A DNA stretch of 64,000 bases, taken from positions 2,294,001-2,358,000 of the forward strand of contig NZ_CP075188.1 in the NCBI RefSeq assembly GCF_020510525.1, given 5' to 3'. The stretch is from Quatrionicoccus australiensis (GTDB lineage Bacteria > Pseudomonadota > Gammaproteobacteria > Burkholderiales > Rhodocyclaceae). Positions 45,976 through 55,460 of this stretch are shown here, in pieces (positions within the stretch are counted from its first letter, which is position 1; the number at the start of each line of letters is the position of its first letter). The position numbers and the translations under genes are program-made. The notes below the pieces were generated by a model that saw nothing but the letters and a program-made list of their open reading frames with translations, ran no database searches and was not told the origin of the DNA.

Positions 45976-46454
45976 CCGGCGTTCAACAACGCCAGCGCTT
46001 CGTCCAGACCGCCGACCACCAGACGCACCGGCACCGCCAGCATCAGGTTGAGCGGCAGGCCGAAATCCTCGACCAACAGGCCGTCACGGTCGACTGCCCG
46101 GCCGTCGCGAATTTCCAGCGCCGCTCCGGCCAGACGGGCGACGCGCTCGGTCGTACCCTCTTCGCTGGACAGATAGCCGAAGACCGGCTTGCCCAGCGCC
46201 AGCGCAAAGCCGACCTCGACACAGGTGCCGGAATCCGGCTCGCAGCCGCGAAACGGGTTGAGATTGGCAATCACCGCATCGGCGGCGCGAATCAGGCCGA
46301 TATTGGCGTAATAGATGCCCGCCGCCGTCGTTTCGACGCCATCGAGCGGGACCAGCGCCGAATGCCCGGCAGCATGACACGCACGGCGCGCTTCTTCGGC
46401 CCAGGCCAGGGCATCGGGACGAAAGACATCGGGACCGGCGAGGTAGATTTTCAT
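45972..46454 (-). CDS. Nucleoside 2-deoxyribosyltransferase-family protein
   Basis: A 160-residue protein with MKIYLAGPDVFRPDA at the start and PFRGCEPDSGTCVEVGFALALGKPVFGYL, the signatures of the family, which swaps bases between deoxyribose nucleosides or hydrolyses nucleotides. I chose the ATG at 46454, since homologues begin with this block. Its stop overlaps the mtfA stop by two bases. Confidence 0.88.
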   Translation of the reverse strand: MKIYLAGPDVFRPDALAWAEEARRACHAAGHSALVPLDGVETTAAGIYYANIGLIRAADAVIANLNPFRGCEPDSGTCVEVGFALALGKPVFGYLSSEEGTTERVARLAGAALEIRDGRAVDRDGLLVEDFGLPLNLMLAVPVRLVVGGLDEALALLNAG

Positions 46455-46564
46455 GGCATTACCCTTGGCAACATCGTGATACAAACAGTCGCAAAAAGGG
46501 TACTTGAAAATCCGGCGTTCTGGGCAAACATGGCATCTGTGCTTTTTTTGCAGAGGACCCCGCC

Positions 46565-46858
46565 ATGCTGATCACCGATCCCCGGCAAGCGACAAGCATC
46601 GCCAATTTCATTGCCACCTCGCGCACCTACCTCGGCCTGCCCGAGCGGCGCCAGGCGGCCCGTTCCCCGCTTCACAACCTGCGCTGGGCCATCCTGCGCC
46701 TGGCGCTGCTCGCCGGCGGCAGCGGCGCCCTGTTCGGCGGTGCCGCCATGGCCGAGAACAATACCAGGGCAGCGCGGGCGCCAAGCGCAGCCACCCAGCT
46801 GGCCAGCGTCGACGTCGAGCGCCGCCAGACGCGCAGCAGCCTCGAACAGATGCCCTGA
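46565..46858 (+). CDS. Small membrane-anchored hypothetical before the Do protease
   Basis: 97 residues. One hydrophobic stretch (about residues 43-61, LRLALLAGGSGALFGGAA) with an AMAEN-like cleavage site suggests a delayed signal or an anchor. The rest is polar. GCAGAGGACCCCGCC precedes the ATG. It is 48 bp upstream of the protease gene and probably in its operon. Family not recognised. Confidence 0.6.
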   Translation: MLITDPRQATSIANFIATSRTYLGLPERRQAARSPLHNLRWAILRLALLAGGSGALFGGAAMAENNTRAARAPSAATQLASVDVERRQTRSSLEQMP

Positions 46859-46905
46859 ACCACGATCACCGGATTTTCCACAAAGACAAAATGGAGAAAG
46901 CAGCC

Positions 46906-48369
46906 ATGCCCGTACGCAAACTGAAACTCACCGTTCTTGCCCTTGCCCTGACCGCCGCCCTCGGCGGCGCCTACTCGCTCGGTCACATCCAGACGATCAG
47001 CGAAGCCAGTGCCGCCACCCTGCCGCCCCCCGTCGCCGCGCCGCAGGCTTTCGCGCCGAGCGCCGCCCTGCCCGACATGGGCAGCATCGTCGAGCGCAAC
47101 GGACCGGCTGTGGTCAATATCAGCGTCACCGGTTCGCGCAAGACCGGCAACAACCAGGCTGACCAGTTGCAGATCGACCCCGACGATCCCTTCTACGAAT
47201 TCTTCCGCCGCTTCCGCGGTGCCCAGCCACGCGGCGGTGAAACGCCAGTGCGCGGCCAGGGCTCGGGCTTCATCGTCACCAGCGACGGCACCATCCTGAC
47301 CAACGCCCACGTCGTTGAGGGCGCCGAGGAAGTCACCGTCAAGCTGACCGACAAGCGCGAATTCAAGGCCAAGGTCAAAGGCCTCGACAAGGCGAGCGAC
47401 GTCGCCGTGCTCAAGATCGAGGCCAGCAACCTGCCCACCGTGAAGATCGGCAGCGCCGCCAATACGCGCGTCGGCGAATGGGTGCTCGCCATCGGCTCGC
47501 CCTTCGGCTTCGAGAACAGCGCCAGCGCCGGCATCGTCTCGGCCAAGTCGCGCACCCTGCCCGACGGCAGCTACGTGCCCTTCATCCAGACCGACGTCGC
47601 GGTCAATCCCGGCAACTCGGGCGGCCCGCTGTTCAACATGGCCGGCGAAGTGATCGGCATCAACTCGCAGATCTACTCGCGCAGCGGCGGCTACCAGGGC
47701 CTGTCCTTCGCCATCCCGATCGAAGTCGCGATGGGCATCGAGAAGCAGATCGTGACCAGCGGCAAGGTGCAGCGCGGCCGGCTCGGCGTCACCATCCAGG
47801 ACATCAACCAGTCGCTGGCCGATTCCTTCGGCCTGAAGAAGCCCAACGGTGCACTGGTCAGTTCGGTCGAAAAAGGCAGCCCGGCCGCCAAGGCCGGTCT
47901 CGAACCGGGCGACGTGATCCTTGCCATCAACGGTCGCGAAATCGCCGGCTCCGGCGAACTGCCTGCCATCGTCGCCGGCATGGCTGCCGGTGAGACGGCC
48001 AAGCTGCAGATCTGGCGCAACGGCGCCAGCCGCGTCATCGAAGCCAAGGTCGGCAGCTTCAGCGAACCCAAGGTGGCGAGCAACGACAGCGCCGAACCCA
48101 ACAAGGGCCGGCTTGGTGTCGCGGTACGCGCCCTGACGCCGGAAGAGCAGCGCCGCGCCGAGCTCAAGGGCGGCGTCGTGGTCGAGAATGCCAGTGGCGC
48201 CGCGGCCCGCGCCGGCATCCAGCCCGGCGACATCATCCTGTCGGTGAATGGCGAAGCGGTAAGCAGCACCGAACAATTGCGCCAGCTGGTCGGCAAGGCC
48301 GGCAAACGTGTCGCCATCCTGGTCGAACGCGGCGACTCACGGCTGTTCGTACCGGTCGACCTCGGCTAA
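46906..48369 (+). CDS. Do-like periplasmic serine protease (DegP/MucD type)
   Basis: A 487-residue trypsin-like protease with signal peptide (KLTVLALALTAALGGAYS). The catalytic triad is in TNAHVVEGA (His), KASDVAVLKI (Asp) and NPGNSGGPLF (Ser). Two PDZ domains follow (about 285-375 and 400-487). It degrades or refolds damaged envelope proteins. I chose ATG 46906 over 46891, because GGAGAAAG sits ahead of the second. A terminator follows. Confidence 0.94.
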   Translation: MPVRKLKLTVLALALTAALGGAYSLGHIQTISEASAATLPPPVAAPQAFAPSAALPDMGSIVERNGPAVVNISVTGSRKTGNNQADQLQIDPDDPFYEFFRRFRGAQPRGGETPVRGQGSGFIVTSDGTILTNAHVVEGAEEVTVKLTDKREFKAKVKGLDKASDVAVLKIEASNLPTVKIGSAANTRVGEWVLAIGSPFGFENSASAGIVSAKSRTLPDGSYVPFIQTDVAVNPGNSGGPLFNMAGEVIGINSQIYSRSGGYQGLSFAIPIEVAMGIEKQIVTSGKVQRGRLGVTIQDINQSLADSFGLKKPNGALVSSVEKGSPAAKAGLEPGDVILAINGREIAGSGELPAIVAGMAAGETAKLQIWRNGASRVIEAKVGSFSEPKVASNDSAEPNKGRLGVAVRALTPEEQRRAELKGGVVVENASGAAARAGIQPGDIILSVNGEAVSSTEQLRQLVGKAGKRVAILVERGDSRLFVPVDLG

Positions 48370-48381
48370 ACGCCAAAAAGC

Positions 48382-48411
48382 AAAAGGGCCGCTCGTCGAG
48401 CGGCCCTTTTT
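48382..48411 (+). terminator. Terminator after the Do protease
   Basis: AAAAGGGCCGCTCG and CGAGCGGCCCTTTT, a 14-bp stem, symmetrical and likely bidirectional between convergent genes. Confidence 0.9.
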
Positions 48412-48427
48412 GCATGGCACATACGGA

Positions 48428-49126
48428 TCAGTTCAGCTTTTCCGGCGAGCCGCAGCATTGCTTGTATTTGCGACCGCTGCCACAGGGGCACGGATCGTTG
48501 CGGCCGGACTTCGGCTCTTCGCGCTTGACCGTGCCGCCGGCGCGCTTGTTGCGCCAGAAGTTGTACAGGGTCTGCACGATGACCGGCAGGTTTTCCTGGA
48601 TGTCGGCAACCAGGCGGGCTTCTTCGGCCGGCGCGAACCAGCGCTCGCCGCTTTTCTCGACGTCTTCCTTGAGCATGCCGTTCAACAGGAACATCGGTTC
48701 GAGCAGCTCCGAGAGATCGTCGGCATGCTTGCCGGCCAGCTCGTACCAGTCGCCGGCCATGCCGGCACCGAACACGTAGGAATCGGCCCAGGCGGCGTAA
48801 TCGTAGTCTTCGCACTTTTCGTCGAGCGGATAGAGCACCGGCGACACCGTTTCGTCCGCGAGCAGCGCGGCAGCGATGTCATTGTTGAGGCGCATCAGCA
48901 GTTCGACCGCTTCGCCGAGGATGGGATCGCCCTCGGCCGATGCCATGCCTTCGCCCAGCACTTCCGGCAGCCAGACGGTCGGCGGCACGCTCACCGGTCC
49001 ACTCACGACGGCGCACAAAATGGCCTGGATTTCGTCGAGGCGCATCGCATCGCCATTGAAAATATCGGCTTCAAGCAGTTCTTCGAGACGATCGAGATCG
49101 GCATCGTTCAGGGGGGTCGGGTTCAT
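48428..49126 (-). CDS. UPF0149/YecA-family protein with SEC-C zinc motif
   Basis: A 232-residue protein. An all-helical UPF0149 domain (about 10-190) is followed by a SEC-C motif at the C terminus ([19 protein letters not shown]), as found at the end of SecA. The motif binds zinc and can mediate contact with ribosomes or SecB. I chose the ATG at 49126 ([10 protein letters not shown]). Role unknown. Confidence 0.9.
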   Translation of the reverse strand: MNPTPLNDADLDRLEELLEADIFNGDAMRLDEIQAILCAVVSGPVSVPPTVWLPEVLGEGMASAEGDPILGEAVELLMRLNNDIAAALLADETVSPVLYPLDEKCEDYDYAAWADSYVFGAGMAGDWYELAGKHADDLSELLEPMFLLNGMLKEDVEKSGERWFAPAEEARLVADIQENLPVIVQTLYNFWRNKRAGGTVKREEPKSGRNDPCPCGSGRKYKQCCGSPEKLN

Positions 49127-49208
49127 TCTTGGATCTATCCTGTGGCAACCGGACAATCATAGCCCAGGCGGCGCCTGTCGTCAGGCCCTATGTCGCCGGC
49201 CGGCCACC

Positions 49209-49240
49209 GGTCGACCGCAAAAAACAGGCAATTTTGCCCG
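49209..49240 (+). repeat. GGTCGAC/A-T-tract repeat, copy 6
   Basis: GGTCGACCGC, AAAAAACAGGC, AATTTTGCCCG, in the 119-bp gap between the SEC-C and MocA-like genes. One of the cleanest copies. Confidence 0.55.
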
Positions 49241-49245
49241 CCGGC

Positions 49246-49815
49246 TCAGGCGAGATCGCCGGGCAGATCGACGTCGAACAGCACGCCGGGATCATTGACC
49301 GGACAGCGCATCAGCTCGGCTGCGCCCGCCTGCACCAGTTGGCGCGCGCCGGCATCGCCGCTCAGGGCGAGCAGTTGCTCGCGCCAGCGCGCGGCAAAGC
49401 CGACCGGATGCCCGGCCTGCCCGGCATGTTCGCTGCGCGCGAGGCTCGCGCCGGCATGCAGCGCGGCAAGCACGGCGCGATGCGAGGCAACCTGCAGACG
49501 CGGCATGTCGGCCAGGGCAACCAGCCAGCCCGCCGCATCCGGACTCGCCGCGACGCCAGCCGCCAGACTGTGGCCCATGCCGAGCTGCGCAGCAGCCGCG
49601 CCGACCACCTCGCACCCGGCGGTCGCAAGCAATTCGGCGAGTTCGGCATCCTCCGGGCGGACCACGGCGATCACCGGCACGCCGGCCTGAAGCAGCTGAC
49701 CGGCGGCGACCACGGCCATCGCGCGCCCGTCAGTCAGGCGCTGCAGCCGCTTGTCACTGCCGAAACGCCGGGCGAAACCGGCGGCGAGCAGGATGCCGAC
49801 GACGCCCCGGCTCAT
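49246..49815 (-). CDS. Molybdenum cofactor nucleotidyltransferase (MocA/MobA-like)
   Basis: A 189-residue NTP-transferase. GILLAAGFARRFGSDK is the nucleotide-binding loop and VALADMPRLQ the second conserved block; GHPVGFA completes the fold. In this setting it is most likely a MocA-type enzyme that attaches CMP to the molybdenum cofactor for IorAB. Its ATG overlaps the xdhC stop (ATGA). Confidence 0.88.
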   Translation of the reverse strand: MSRGVVGILLAAGFARRFGSDKRLQRLTDGRAMAVVAAGQLLQAGVPVIAVVRPEDAELAELLATAGCEVVGAAAAQLGMGHSLAAGVAASPDAAGWLVALADMPRLQVASHRAVLAALHAGASLARSEHAGQAGHPVGFAARWREQLLALSGDAGARQLVQAGAAELMRCPVNDPGVLFDVDLPGDLA

Positions 49816-50813
49816 CCGACGCGGCAGGCGTAGGGATCGGCTTCGCGCGCCGCGCCGGCCGTCACCGGCTGCACCGAGTTCTTGACCGCGGTCATCTCGG
49901 CCAGGATGGAGACGGCGATTTCCGGTGGCGTCCGGCTGCCGATCGGCAGCCCGACCGGCCCGTGCAAGCGCGCCACCTCGGCAGCCGTGAGATCGAAATA
50001 TTCGAGCAGGCGGGCGCGCCGCTTGTCGTTGTTGAGCTGCGAGCCGAGCGCCCCGACGTAGAAGGCCGGCGACTTGAGCGCTTCGAGCAGCGCCATGTCG
50101 TCGAGCTTGGGGTCGTGGGTCAGCGCCACCACGGCGCTGCGCGGATCGAGCGCCAGTTCGTTGACCACGTCGTCGGGCATGCCCGCTACGCGCTCGGCGC
50201 CTGGCACGTCCCATTCGCCGGCGAATTCCTCGCGCGGATCGCAGACCAGCACGCGGTAACCGAGCGCCTGCGCCATGCTCGCCAGGTAGCGCGAAATCTG
50301 CCCGGCGCCGATGATCAGCAGGCGCCAGGCCGGGCCGTGCGGCGTGCTCAGCGTCGCGCCGTCCCAGGCCAGCGCATCGCCGGCGGCGCCGGCATGGATG
50401 CGCACCCGGCCACTCGCCAGATCCAGCTCGCGGCGCACCAGCTGGCCGCCGGCGATGCGTTCGGCAAGCAACTCAAGGGCAGCAAGATCAGGCGCCGCCT
50501 CGACGACCAGTTCGAGCGTGCCGCCGCAGGGCAGGCCGAAGCGGTGCGCCTCGTCCTGCGTCACGCCGTAGCGCACGACCTGCGGCGGACCATCGGAAAA
50601 CTCGCCGGCCAGCTTGCGCTGGATCAGGTCGTCCTCGATGCAGCCACCGGAAACCGAGCCCTGCACCATGCCGTCGTCGCGCAGGATCATCCGGGCGCCG
50701 GGCGGGCGCGGCGCCGAGCCCCAGGTCCGGGCCACGGTGACCAGCGCGAAACGCCGGCCTTCGTTGGCCCAGCGTCGGGCGGCGGCGAGCACCTGCGTAT
50801 CCAGGCTATCCAT
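49812..50813 (-). CDS. xdhC: XdhC-family molybdenum cofactor insertion protein
   Basis: A 333-residue protein. The N-terminal XdhC/CoxI domain has [18 protein letters not shown] and [12 protein letters not shown] with its conserved cysteine. A Rossmann-type C-terminal domain follows ([19 protein letters not shown]). It sulfurates and inserts the cofactor into xanthine-oxidase-family enzymes. It follows iorB by 13 bp, and AGGGAGGCGGAC is the RBS. Confidence 0.92.
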   Translation of the reverse strand: MDSLDTQVLAAARRWANEGRRFALVTVARTWGSAPRPPGARMILRDDGMVQGSVSGGCIEDDLIQRKLAGEFSDGPPQVVRYGVTQDEAHRFGLPCGGTLELVVEAAPDLAALELLAERIAGGQLVRRELDLASGRVRIHAGAAGDALAWDGATLSTPHGPAWRLLIIGAGQISRYLASMAQALGYRVLVCDPREEFAGEWDVPGAERVAGMPDDVVNELALDPRSAVVALTHDPKLDDMALLEALKSPAFYVGALGSQLNNDKRRARLLEYFDLTAAEVARLHGPVGLPIGSRTPPEIAVSILAEMTAVKNSVQPVTAGAAREADPYACRVG

Positions 50814-50826
50814 GTCCGCCTCCCTC

Positions 50827-53016
50827 TCAGGCCAGCAGGTCGGCCGGCCGGATCGGCAGGCGATGCACGCGCTTGCCGGTCGCCGCCGCAATGGCATTGG
50901 CGATGGCCGGCGCCACCGGCGGCACGCCCGGTTCGCCGATCCCGGTCGGCGGTGCGGCCGAGGGCACGATATGCACTTCCACCCTGGGCATCTCGTTGAT
51001 ACGCAGCGGCGCGTAGCCATCGAAATTACCCTGCTCGACGCGCCCTTCCTTGAGCGTGATTTCACCGTGCAGCACGGCCGACAGCGCGAAGCCGATGCCG
51101 CCCTCGACCTGCGAGCGGATGTTGTCCGGATTGATCGCCGTGCCGCAATCGACCGCGCAGACCACGCGATCCACCTTGAGGCTGCCGTCCTTCGCTACCG
51201 TGACCTCAGCGACCTGGGCAACGATGCTGTGGAAGGATTCGTGGATGGCGATGCCGCGACCTCGTCGTTCCCCGGCCTTTCCGGCCTTGAGCTTCGTTCC
51301 CCAGCCCGCCTTGTCGGCGGCCAGCTTGAGCACGGCGAGATAGCGCGGGTGGGCCGCCAGCAACTCCTGGCGCAGTGCCAGCGGATCCTTGCCGGCAGCG
51401 GCCGCGACCTCGTCGAGGAAGGCTTCGGTCGAAAAGGCGGTATGCGACGAACCGACCGAACGCCACCACAGCACCGGCACGCCGATATCGGTCGGCGTAT
51501 GCAGATCGACCAACAGATTGGGAATGGCGTAAGGCAGGTTGGCTGCGCCTTCGACCGAAACCGCATCAATGCCATCCTTGATCATCATGCCGGCAAACGG
51601 TGAGCCGGCGATGATCGACTGCCCGACCAGGCGGTGCTTCCAGCCGACCAGCTTGCCGCTGCCATCGAGCGCCGCTTCCAGCGCGTGATGGAAGAGCGGC
51701 CGGTAATAGCCGCCGCGCATGTCGTCCTCGCGCAGCCAGACCAGCTTGACCGGCGCCCGACCATTGATCGCCTTGACGATGTGTGCCGCCTCAAGCAAGT
51801 AATCGGAATGCGTCGATGCGCGCCGGCCGAAACTGCCACCGGCGTACAGCATGTTGAGTTTCACCTGTTCCGGCTTGAGGCCGAGCAAATGTGCGATATT
51901 TCCCTGGTCGACCGTCTGGAACTGCTCGCCATTCCAGACTTCACAAGCATCGGGCTTGAGCTGGATGACGCAGTTCATCGGCTCCATCGCGGCATGCGCC
52001 AGATAGGGAAAATCGTAACTCGCCCTGACCACCTTGGCTGGCGCTGCGAAAGCGGCAGCGGCATCACCTTCCTTGCGGGCCACCAGACCGGGTGTCCTGG
52101 CGAGTTCCTTGTAACGGGCGAGGATTTCGTCGCTGCCCAGCTTGAAGGCAGCGCTGTCGTCCCAGGTCACCAGCAGCGCATCGCGACCAAGCTTGGCGCT
52201 CCAGGTGTCTTTGGCGAGCACGGCAACGCCTTGCGGAATCTGCACGACATCGACGACGCCCTTGATCGCCCGGGTCTTGCTGGCATCGAAGGCCTTGACC
52301 GTGGCGCCGAACTGCGGCGGATGCGCGACAACCGCAACCAGCATGCCGGGCAACTGCACGTCCTGCGTGAATTTTGCCGTACCGTTGGTCTTGTCGGCCG
52401 AATCGCGCCGTTTTGCGGTCTTGCCGATCAGCTTGAAATCCTTCGGATCCTTGAGTTTGACCTCGCTCGGCACGGCCTCCTTGGCGGCCGCTTCGGCGAG
52501 TTGCCCGAACGTTGCCGAACGCTTGCTGGCCGGGTGAGTCAGCTTGCCCGCCTCGACCACGATTTCGTCCGCTGCCACCTGCCACTGCCGCGCCGCTGCC
52601 GCAACCAGCATGGCCCGCCCGGCGGCACCGGCCTGACGCATCTGCTGCCAGGAATTGGCCATCGCCGTACTGCCGCCGGTGCCCTGGATCGGCCCCATCA
52701 GCAGGTTGTTGTAGCGCCGGGCATCGGCCGGTGCGCCCTCGACGCGCACCTGCGCCCAGTCGGCATCGAGTTCTTCGGCGAGCAGGGTCGCCAGACCGGT
52801 ATAAGTCCCCTGCCCCATTTCAAGGTGTTTGGACAGGACCGTCACCGTGTTGTCGCTGCCAATGCGCAGGAAGGCATTGGCTTCGAAGGTCGCCACCGGC
52901 ATTTTTTCAGCCGTTGCTGCGGCCACCAGGGACGGCAGGCAGAAGCCCAGGGTGAGGCCGGCGCCGCCCTGCAGGAAACGGCGGCGGCTCAGGTTTTCAA
53001 TATTCATTTCACGCAT
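50827..53016 (-). CDS. iorB: Xanthine-oxidase-family molybdopterin subunit (IorB-like)
   Basis: A 729-residue catalytic subunit. A Tat signal ([16 protein letters not shown]) shows export to the periplasm as a folded complex. Molybdopterin-contacting blocks include [37 protein letters not shown] and the C-terminal [18 protein letters not shown] with the family's catalytic glutamate. It is typical of isoquinoline 1-oxidoreductase and membrane aldehyde oxidase beta chains. The substrate is unknown, most likely an aldehyde or N-heterocycle. The symbol is by family only. Confidence 0.9.
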   Translation of the reverse strand: MREMNIENLSRRRFLQGGAGLTLGFCLPSLVAAATAEKMPVATFEANAFLRIGSDNTVTVLSKHLEMGQGTYTGLATLLAEELDADWAQVRVEGAPADARRYNNLLMGPIQGTGGSTAMANSWQQMRQAGAAGRAMLVAAAARQWQVAADEIVVEAGKLTHPASKRSATFGQLAEAAAKEAVPSEVKLKDPKDFKLIGKTAKRRDSADKTNGTAKFTQDVQLPGMLVAVVAHPPQFGATVKAFDASKTRAIKGVVDVVQIPQGVAVLAKDTWSAKLGRDALLVTWDDSAAFKLGSDEILARYKELARTPGLVARKEGDAAAAFAAPAKVVRASYDFPYLAHAAMEPMNCVIQLKPDACEVWNGEQFQTVDQGNIAHLLGLKPEQVKLNMLYAGGSFGRRASTHSDYLLEAAHIVKAINGRAPVKLVWLREDDMRGGYYRPLFHHALEAALDGSGKLVGWKHRLVGQSIIAGSPFAGMMIKDGIDAVSVEGAANLPYAIPNLLVDLHTPTDIGVPVLWWRSVGSSHTAFSTEAFLDEVAAAAGKDPLALRQELLAAHPRYLAVLKLAADKAGWGTKLKAGKAGERRGRGIAIHESFHSIVAQVAEVTVAKDGSLKVDRVVCAVDCGTAINPDNIRSQVEGGIGFALSAVLHGEITLKEGRVEQGNFDGYAPLRINEMPRVEVHIVPSAAPPTGIGEPGVPPVAPAIANAIAAATGKRVHRLPIRPADLLA

Positions 53017-53027
53017 GCTGATTCTCC

Positions 53028-53486
53028 TCAAGCCAGGCTGCGGGCAGCTTCGTGGATGGCGGCGCGGATCCGGACATAGGTCGCGCAGCGGCACAGGTTG
53101 CCGGACATGGCGGCGTCGATGTCGGCGTCGCTCGGCTTGCGGTTCTGGCGCAGCAAGGCGACGGCGCTCATGATCTGGCCGGACTGGCAGTAACCGCACT
53201 GCACGACGTCGAGCTTGCGCCAGGCCGCCTGCACGGCCTGGCCGACCCGCTCGGCCTCGACCACCTCGATGGTGCTGATCTTGCGTCCGACCACCGCCGA
53301 CACCGGCGTCGAACAGGCGCGCAGCGGCGCGCCATCGACATGCACGGTACAGGCGCCGCACAGGCCCTGGCCGCAGCCGTACTTGGTGCCGGTCAGTTGC
53401 AGGGTATCGCGCAAGGCCCAGAGCAGCGGCGTCTCGGGATCGACATCAAGCCGAACCGGCTTGCCATTCACATTGAGTTGAATCAT
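53028..53486 (-). CDS. iorA: 2Fe-2S subunit of the molybdoenzyme (IorA-like)
   Basis: A 152-residue electron-transfer subunit with two 2Fe-2S clusters. The plant-ferredoxin cluster is in [17 protein letters not shown] and the helical one in [12 protein letters not shown] plus GNLCRCATY. It lacks its own signal and would be carried out with IorB. It ends 11 bp before iorB, whose RBS lies in the gap. There is no separate FAD subunit, in line with the Ior type. Confidence 0.94.
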   Translation of the reverse strand: MIQLNVNGKPVRLDVDPETPLLWALRDTLQLTGTKYGCGQGLCGACTVHVDGAPLRACSTPVSAVVGRKISTIEVVEAERVGQAVQAAWRKLDVVQCGYCQSGQIMSAVALLRQNRKPSDADIDAAMSGNLCRCATYVRIRAAIHEAARSLA

Positions 53487-53685
53487 CTCGGGAATCCTCG
53501 GTGGGGTTGGTCTGCCGGCGGTACCTGCCACCGACGCTATGGGCAGAGTTTGGGGCTGGCAGCCGGACAAGCGCTAACCCAAAACTGCGAACTTATTGCC
53601 TGATCCTCCAGAAACGCAGTTCGCCCTCTCGCTGAAAAAGGACAAAGCAGCTACGCTGGCGAACACCTTGACCTTGCTTCTGACC

Positions 53686-54609
53686 ATGCCCGACCGGATT
53701 GATTCCAGCACCCCGCCCGCCCCGCGCCAATCACACCTGATCGACCTGATTGACCGCCACTGCCCGAACGATGGCAACGTCACGACGCGCGTCCCGGGAT
53801 TGCTGCTGTTCCGCGGCAGCTGCGTCAGTTCGCCGATCTGCACGATCGCCCTCTCCGCCTTCGGCATGATGGCCCAGGGCGCCAAGCGGATCACGCTGGG
53901 CGATGCGGTCCTCGACTACGATGCGCGGCATTACATGGTCTCATCGGTCGACCTGCCGATGACGGCACAAATCACCCGCGCCTCGCTGAGCGAACCCTAT
54001 CTCGGCCTGGCGGTCGCCCTCGACCCGCTCAAAATTGCCGAAATCTGCAACCAGCTGCCGGCGCTGCCGCGCGGCGAATCCGGCGTCGCCTGCGCGCTCG
54101 CCGTGGCACCGCTGGAAACCCGCATTGCCGACGCGGCCTGCCGCCTGGCCCAACTGCTTGACACGCCGGACGACATCCCGGTGCTCGCCCCACTGATCGA
54201 GCGCGAACTGCTCTACCACCTGCTCAGCGGCCCGCTCGGCCCGCGCCTGCGCGACGTGGCGGTGAGCGGCAACCACAGCCACCAGGTGGCGCGCACCATC
54301 GGCTGGCTGCGCCAGAACCTGGCCCAGCCGATCCGCATCGACGACCTCGCCGGCGTCGCCAACATGAGCAAGTCGTCGCTGCACCATCATTTCAAGGCGC
54401 TCACCGCGATGACGCCGCTGCAGTACCAGAAGCAGTTGCGCCTGCAGGAAGCGCGCCGCCTGATGCTGATCGAACGCCACGATGCCGCCTCGGCGGCACA
54501 CCGCGTCGGCTACGAAAGCCCGTCGCAATTCAGCCGCGAATACCGGCGCATGTTCGGCACCCCGCCGGCGCGCGACATCGCCGTCGTGCGTCAGGCGGAA
54601 GGCAGTTGA
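53686..54609 (+). CDS. AraC-family regulator with AraC_N domain
   Basis: A 307-residue regulator. The N-terminal AraC_N domain (about 30-190) precedes two helix-turn-helix units at about 215-300 (IRIDDLAGVANMSKSSLHHH, AAHRVGYESPSQFSREYRRMFG). I chose ATG 53686; the TTG at 53596 adds a stretch with no family match. It is divergent from iorAB with 199 bp between, so it probably activates that cluster. An inverted AACTGCG/CGCAGTT pair lies at 53583-53621. Confidence 0.9.
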   Translation: MPDRIDSSTPPAPRQSHLIDLIDRHCPNDGNVTTRVPGLLLFRGSCVSSPICTIALSAFGMMAQGAKRITLGDAVLDYDARHYMVSSVDLPMTAQITRASLSEPYLGLAVALDPLKIAEICNQLPALPRGESGVACALAVAPLETRIADAACRLAQLLDTPDDIPVLAPLIERELLYHLLSGPLGPRLRDVAVSGNHSHQVARTIGWLRQNLAQPIRIDDLAGVANMSKSSLHHHFKALTAMTPLQYQKQLRLQEARRLMLIERHDAASAAHRVGYESPSQFSREYRRMFGTPPARDIAVVRQAEGS

Positions 54610-54634
54610 GGCAAAGGGGTGTGAGCGAGCCTGG

Positions 54635-55171
54635 CTAGGCGCCCCGGCACGTCGGGCAAATCCCGTAGACCACCAGCACCTCGCCACTGGCGGCATCCGG
54701 CGGCAAGGGCGCCTGATCCGGCTCATACCAGTGCGTGGACAGCTTCAGGCGGTTGCACCAGCTGCAGCGCACGGTCAGCCTGGCGGTGCGCCCGCCCGCC
54801 GCAGCGCGAAAACGCATGCGCCGCTGCATTTTCTCCGTACGCAGCAGGCGATGCTCCCACTTGAGCAAGCCGTCCTCGGTCAGGCTCAGGCGCATTTCCA
54901 TGAAGCGCCGCTGATCCGGCGAGTCGCAGCGATAGGTACGCACCAGGGGGCGCCGGAACAGGCGTGCCGAATGCAGGATGGCACGGACATACATCCGGCT
55001 GTCGTCGCCGGCGACAAAATCGATCAGCTTGCGACCGACCACCTTGCCAGCATCGAGATGCGGCGCGTCGTTTTCGCGCGCGAACTCGTCCCAACCCGGA
55101 CCGACATCGACGATCACGTCGTTCTGGTCGAGCAGGTAGCAGATTGAATAGCTGGGCTCGGCGTTTTCCAT
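54635..55171 (-). CDS. PAS-like protein with C-terminal CxxC zinc motif
   Basis: A 178-residue protein. The first 120 residues resemble a PAS domain (SICYLLDQNDVIVDVGPGWDEF, VGRKLIDFVAGDDSRMYV). The tail has CSWCNRL and GICPTCRG, two CxxC pairs 33 residues apart that could hold zinc. It has no output domain. It is convergent with the AraC gene. Function unknown; perhaps a redox- or light-sensing adaptor. Confidence 0.75.
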   Translation of the reverse strand: MENAEPSYSICYLLDQNDVIVDVGPGWDEFARENDAPHLDAGKVVGRKLIDFVAGDDSRMYVRAILHSARLFRRPLVRTYRCDSPDQRRFMEMRLSLTEDGLLKWEHRLLRTEKMQRRMRFRAAAGGRTARLTVRCSWCNRLKLSTHWYEPDQAPLPPDAASGEVLVVYGICPTCRGA

Positions 55172-55239
55172 ACGGCGATGTTAGACAAGCACAAGGCGCG
55201 ACTCAAGCCTGCCCCGCCCCCCGGCTACGCCAGGACCAA

Positions 55240-55290
55240 TCAGATCAGACCGTACTTCTTCAGTTTGTCGTGCAGCGTCGTGCAGGCGGT
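55240..55290 (-). pseudogene. Possible remnant of a Fis-type helix-turn-helix gene end
   Basis: On the minus strand, TTLHDKLKKYGLI and a TGA stop closely resemble the C-terminal recognition helix of NtrC/Fis-type regulators (typically SRTTLYRKLKKYGL). Nothing upstream in the 170 bp before the neighbouring gene's terminator makes the rest of such a domain. It looks like the decayed end of a regulator gene. Confidence 0.3.
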
Positions 55291-55366
55291 TTCCCGAGGC
55301 TGGCGACAAATCAACCATCGGATTTCCGGCACCTTGATTATTGCGCCACACCGGCCTGCCCGGAGA

Positions 55367-55394
55367 AATAAAAAAGCCGCCTGGCAAAGGCGGC
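55367..55394 (-). terminator. Terminator after the quinone oxidoreductase gene
   Basis: On the minus strand GCCGCC, loop TTTGCCA, GGCGGC, then TTTTTTATTT. It ends the minus-strand gene at 55461. Confidence 0.85.
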
Positions 55395-55460
55395 GCGAAA
55401 AACACCGGCTCAGCGCGGCCAGCCCACGCGGGCCGAACCGCGGCAAGCGGCGCCGGGCAC

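Noticed and set aside
46496..46525. TACTTGAAAATCC...TCTGG as a sigma-E promoter for the Do protease operon
   Set aside because: The spacer is about three bases too short and the -35 lacks GGAA. Not supportable from sequence alone.
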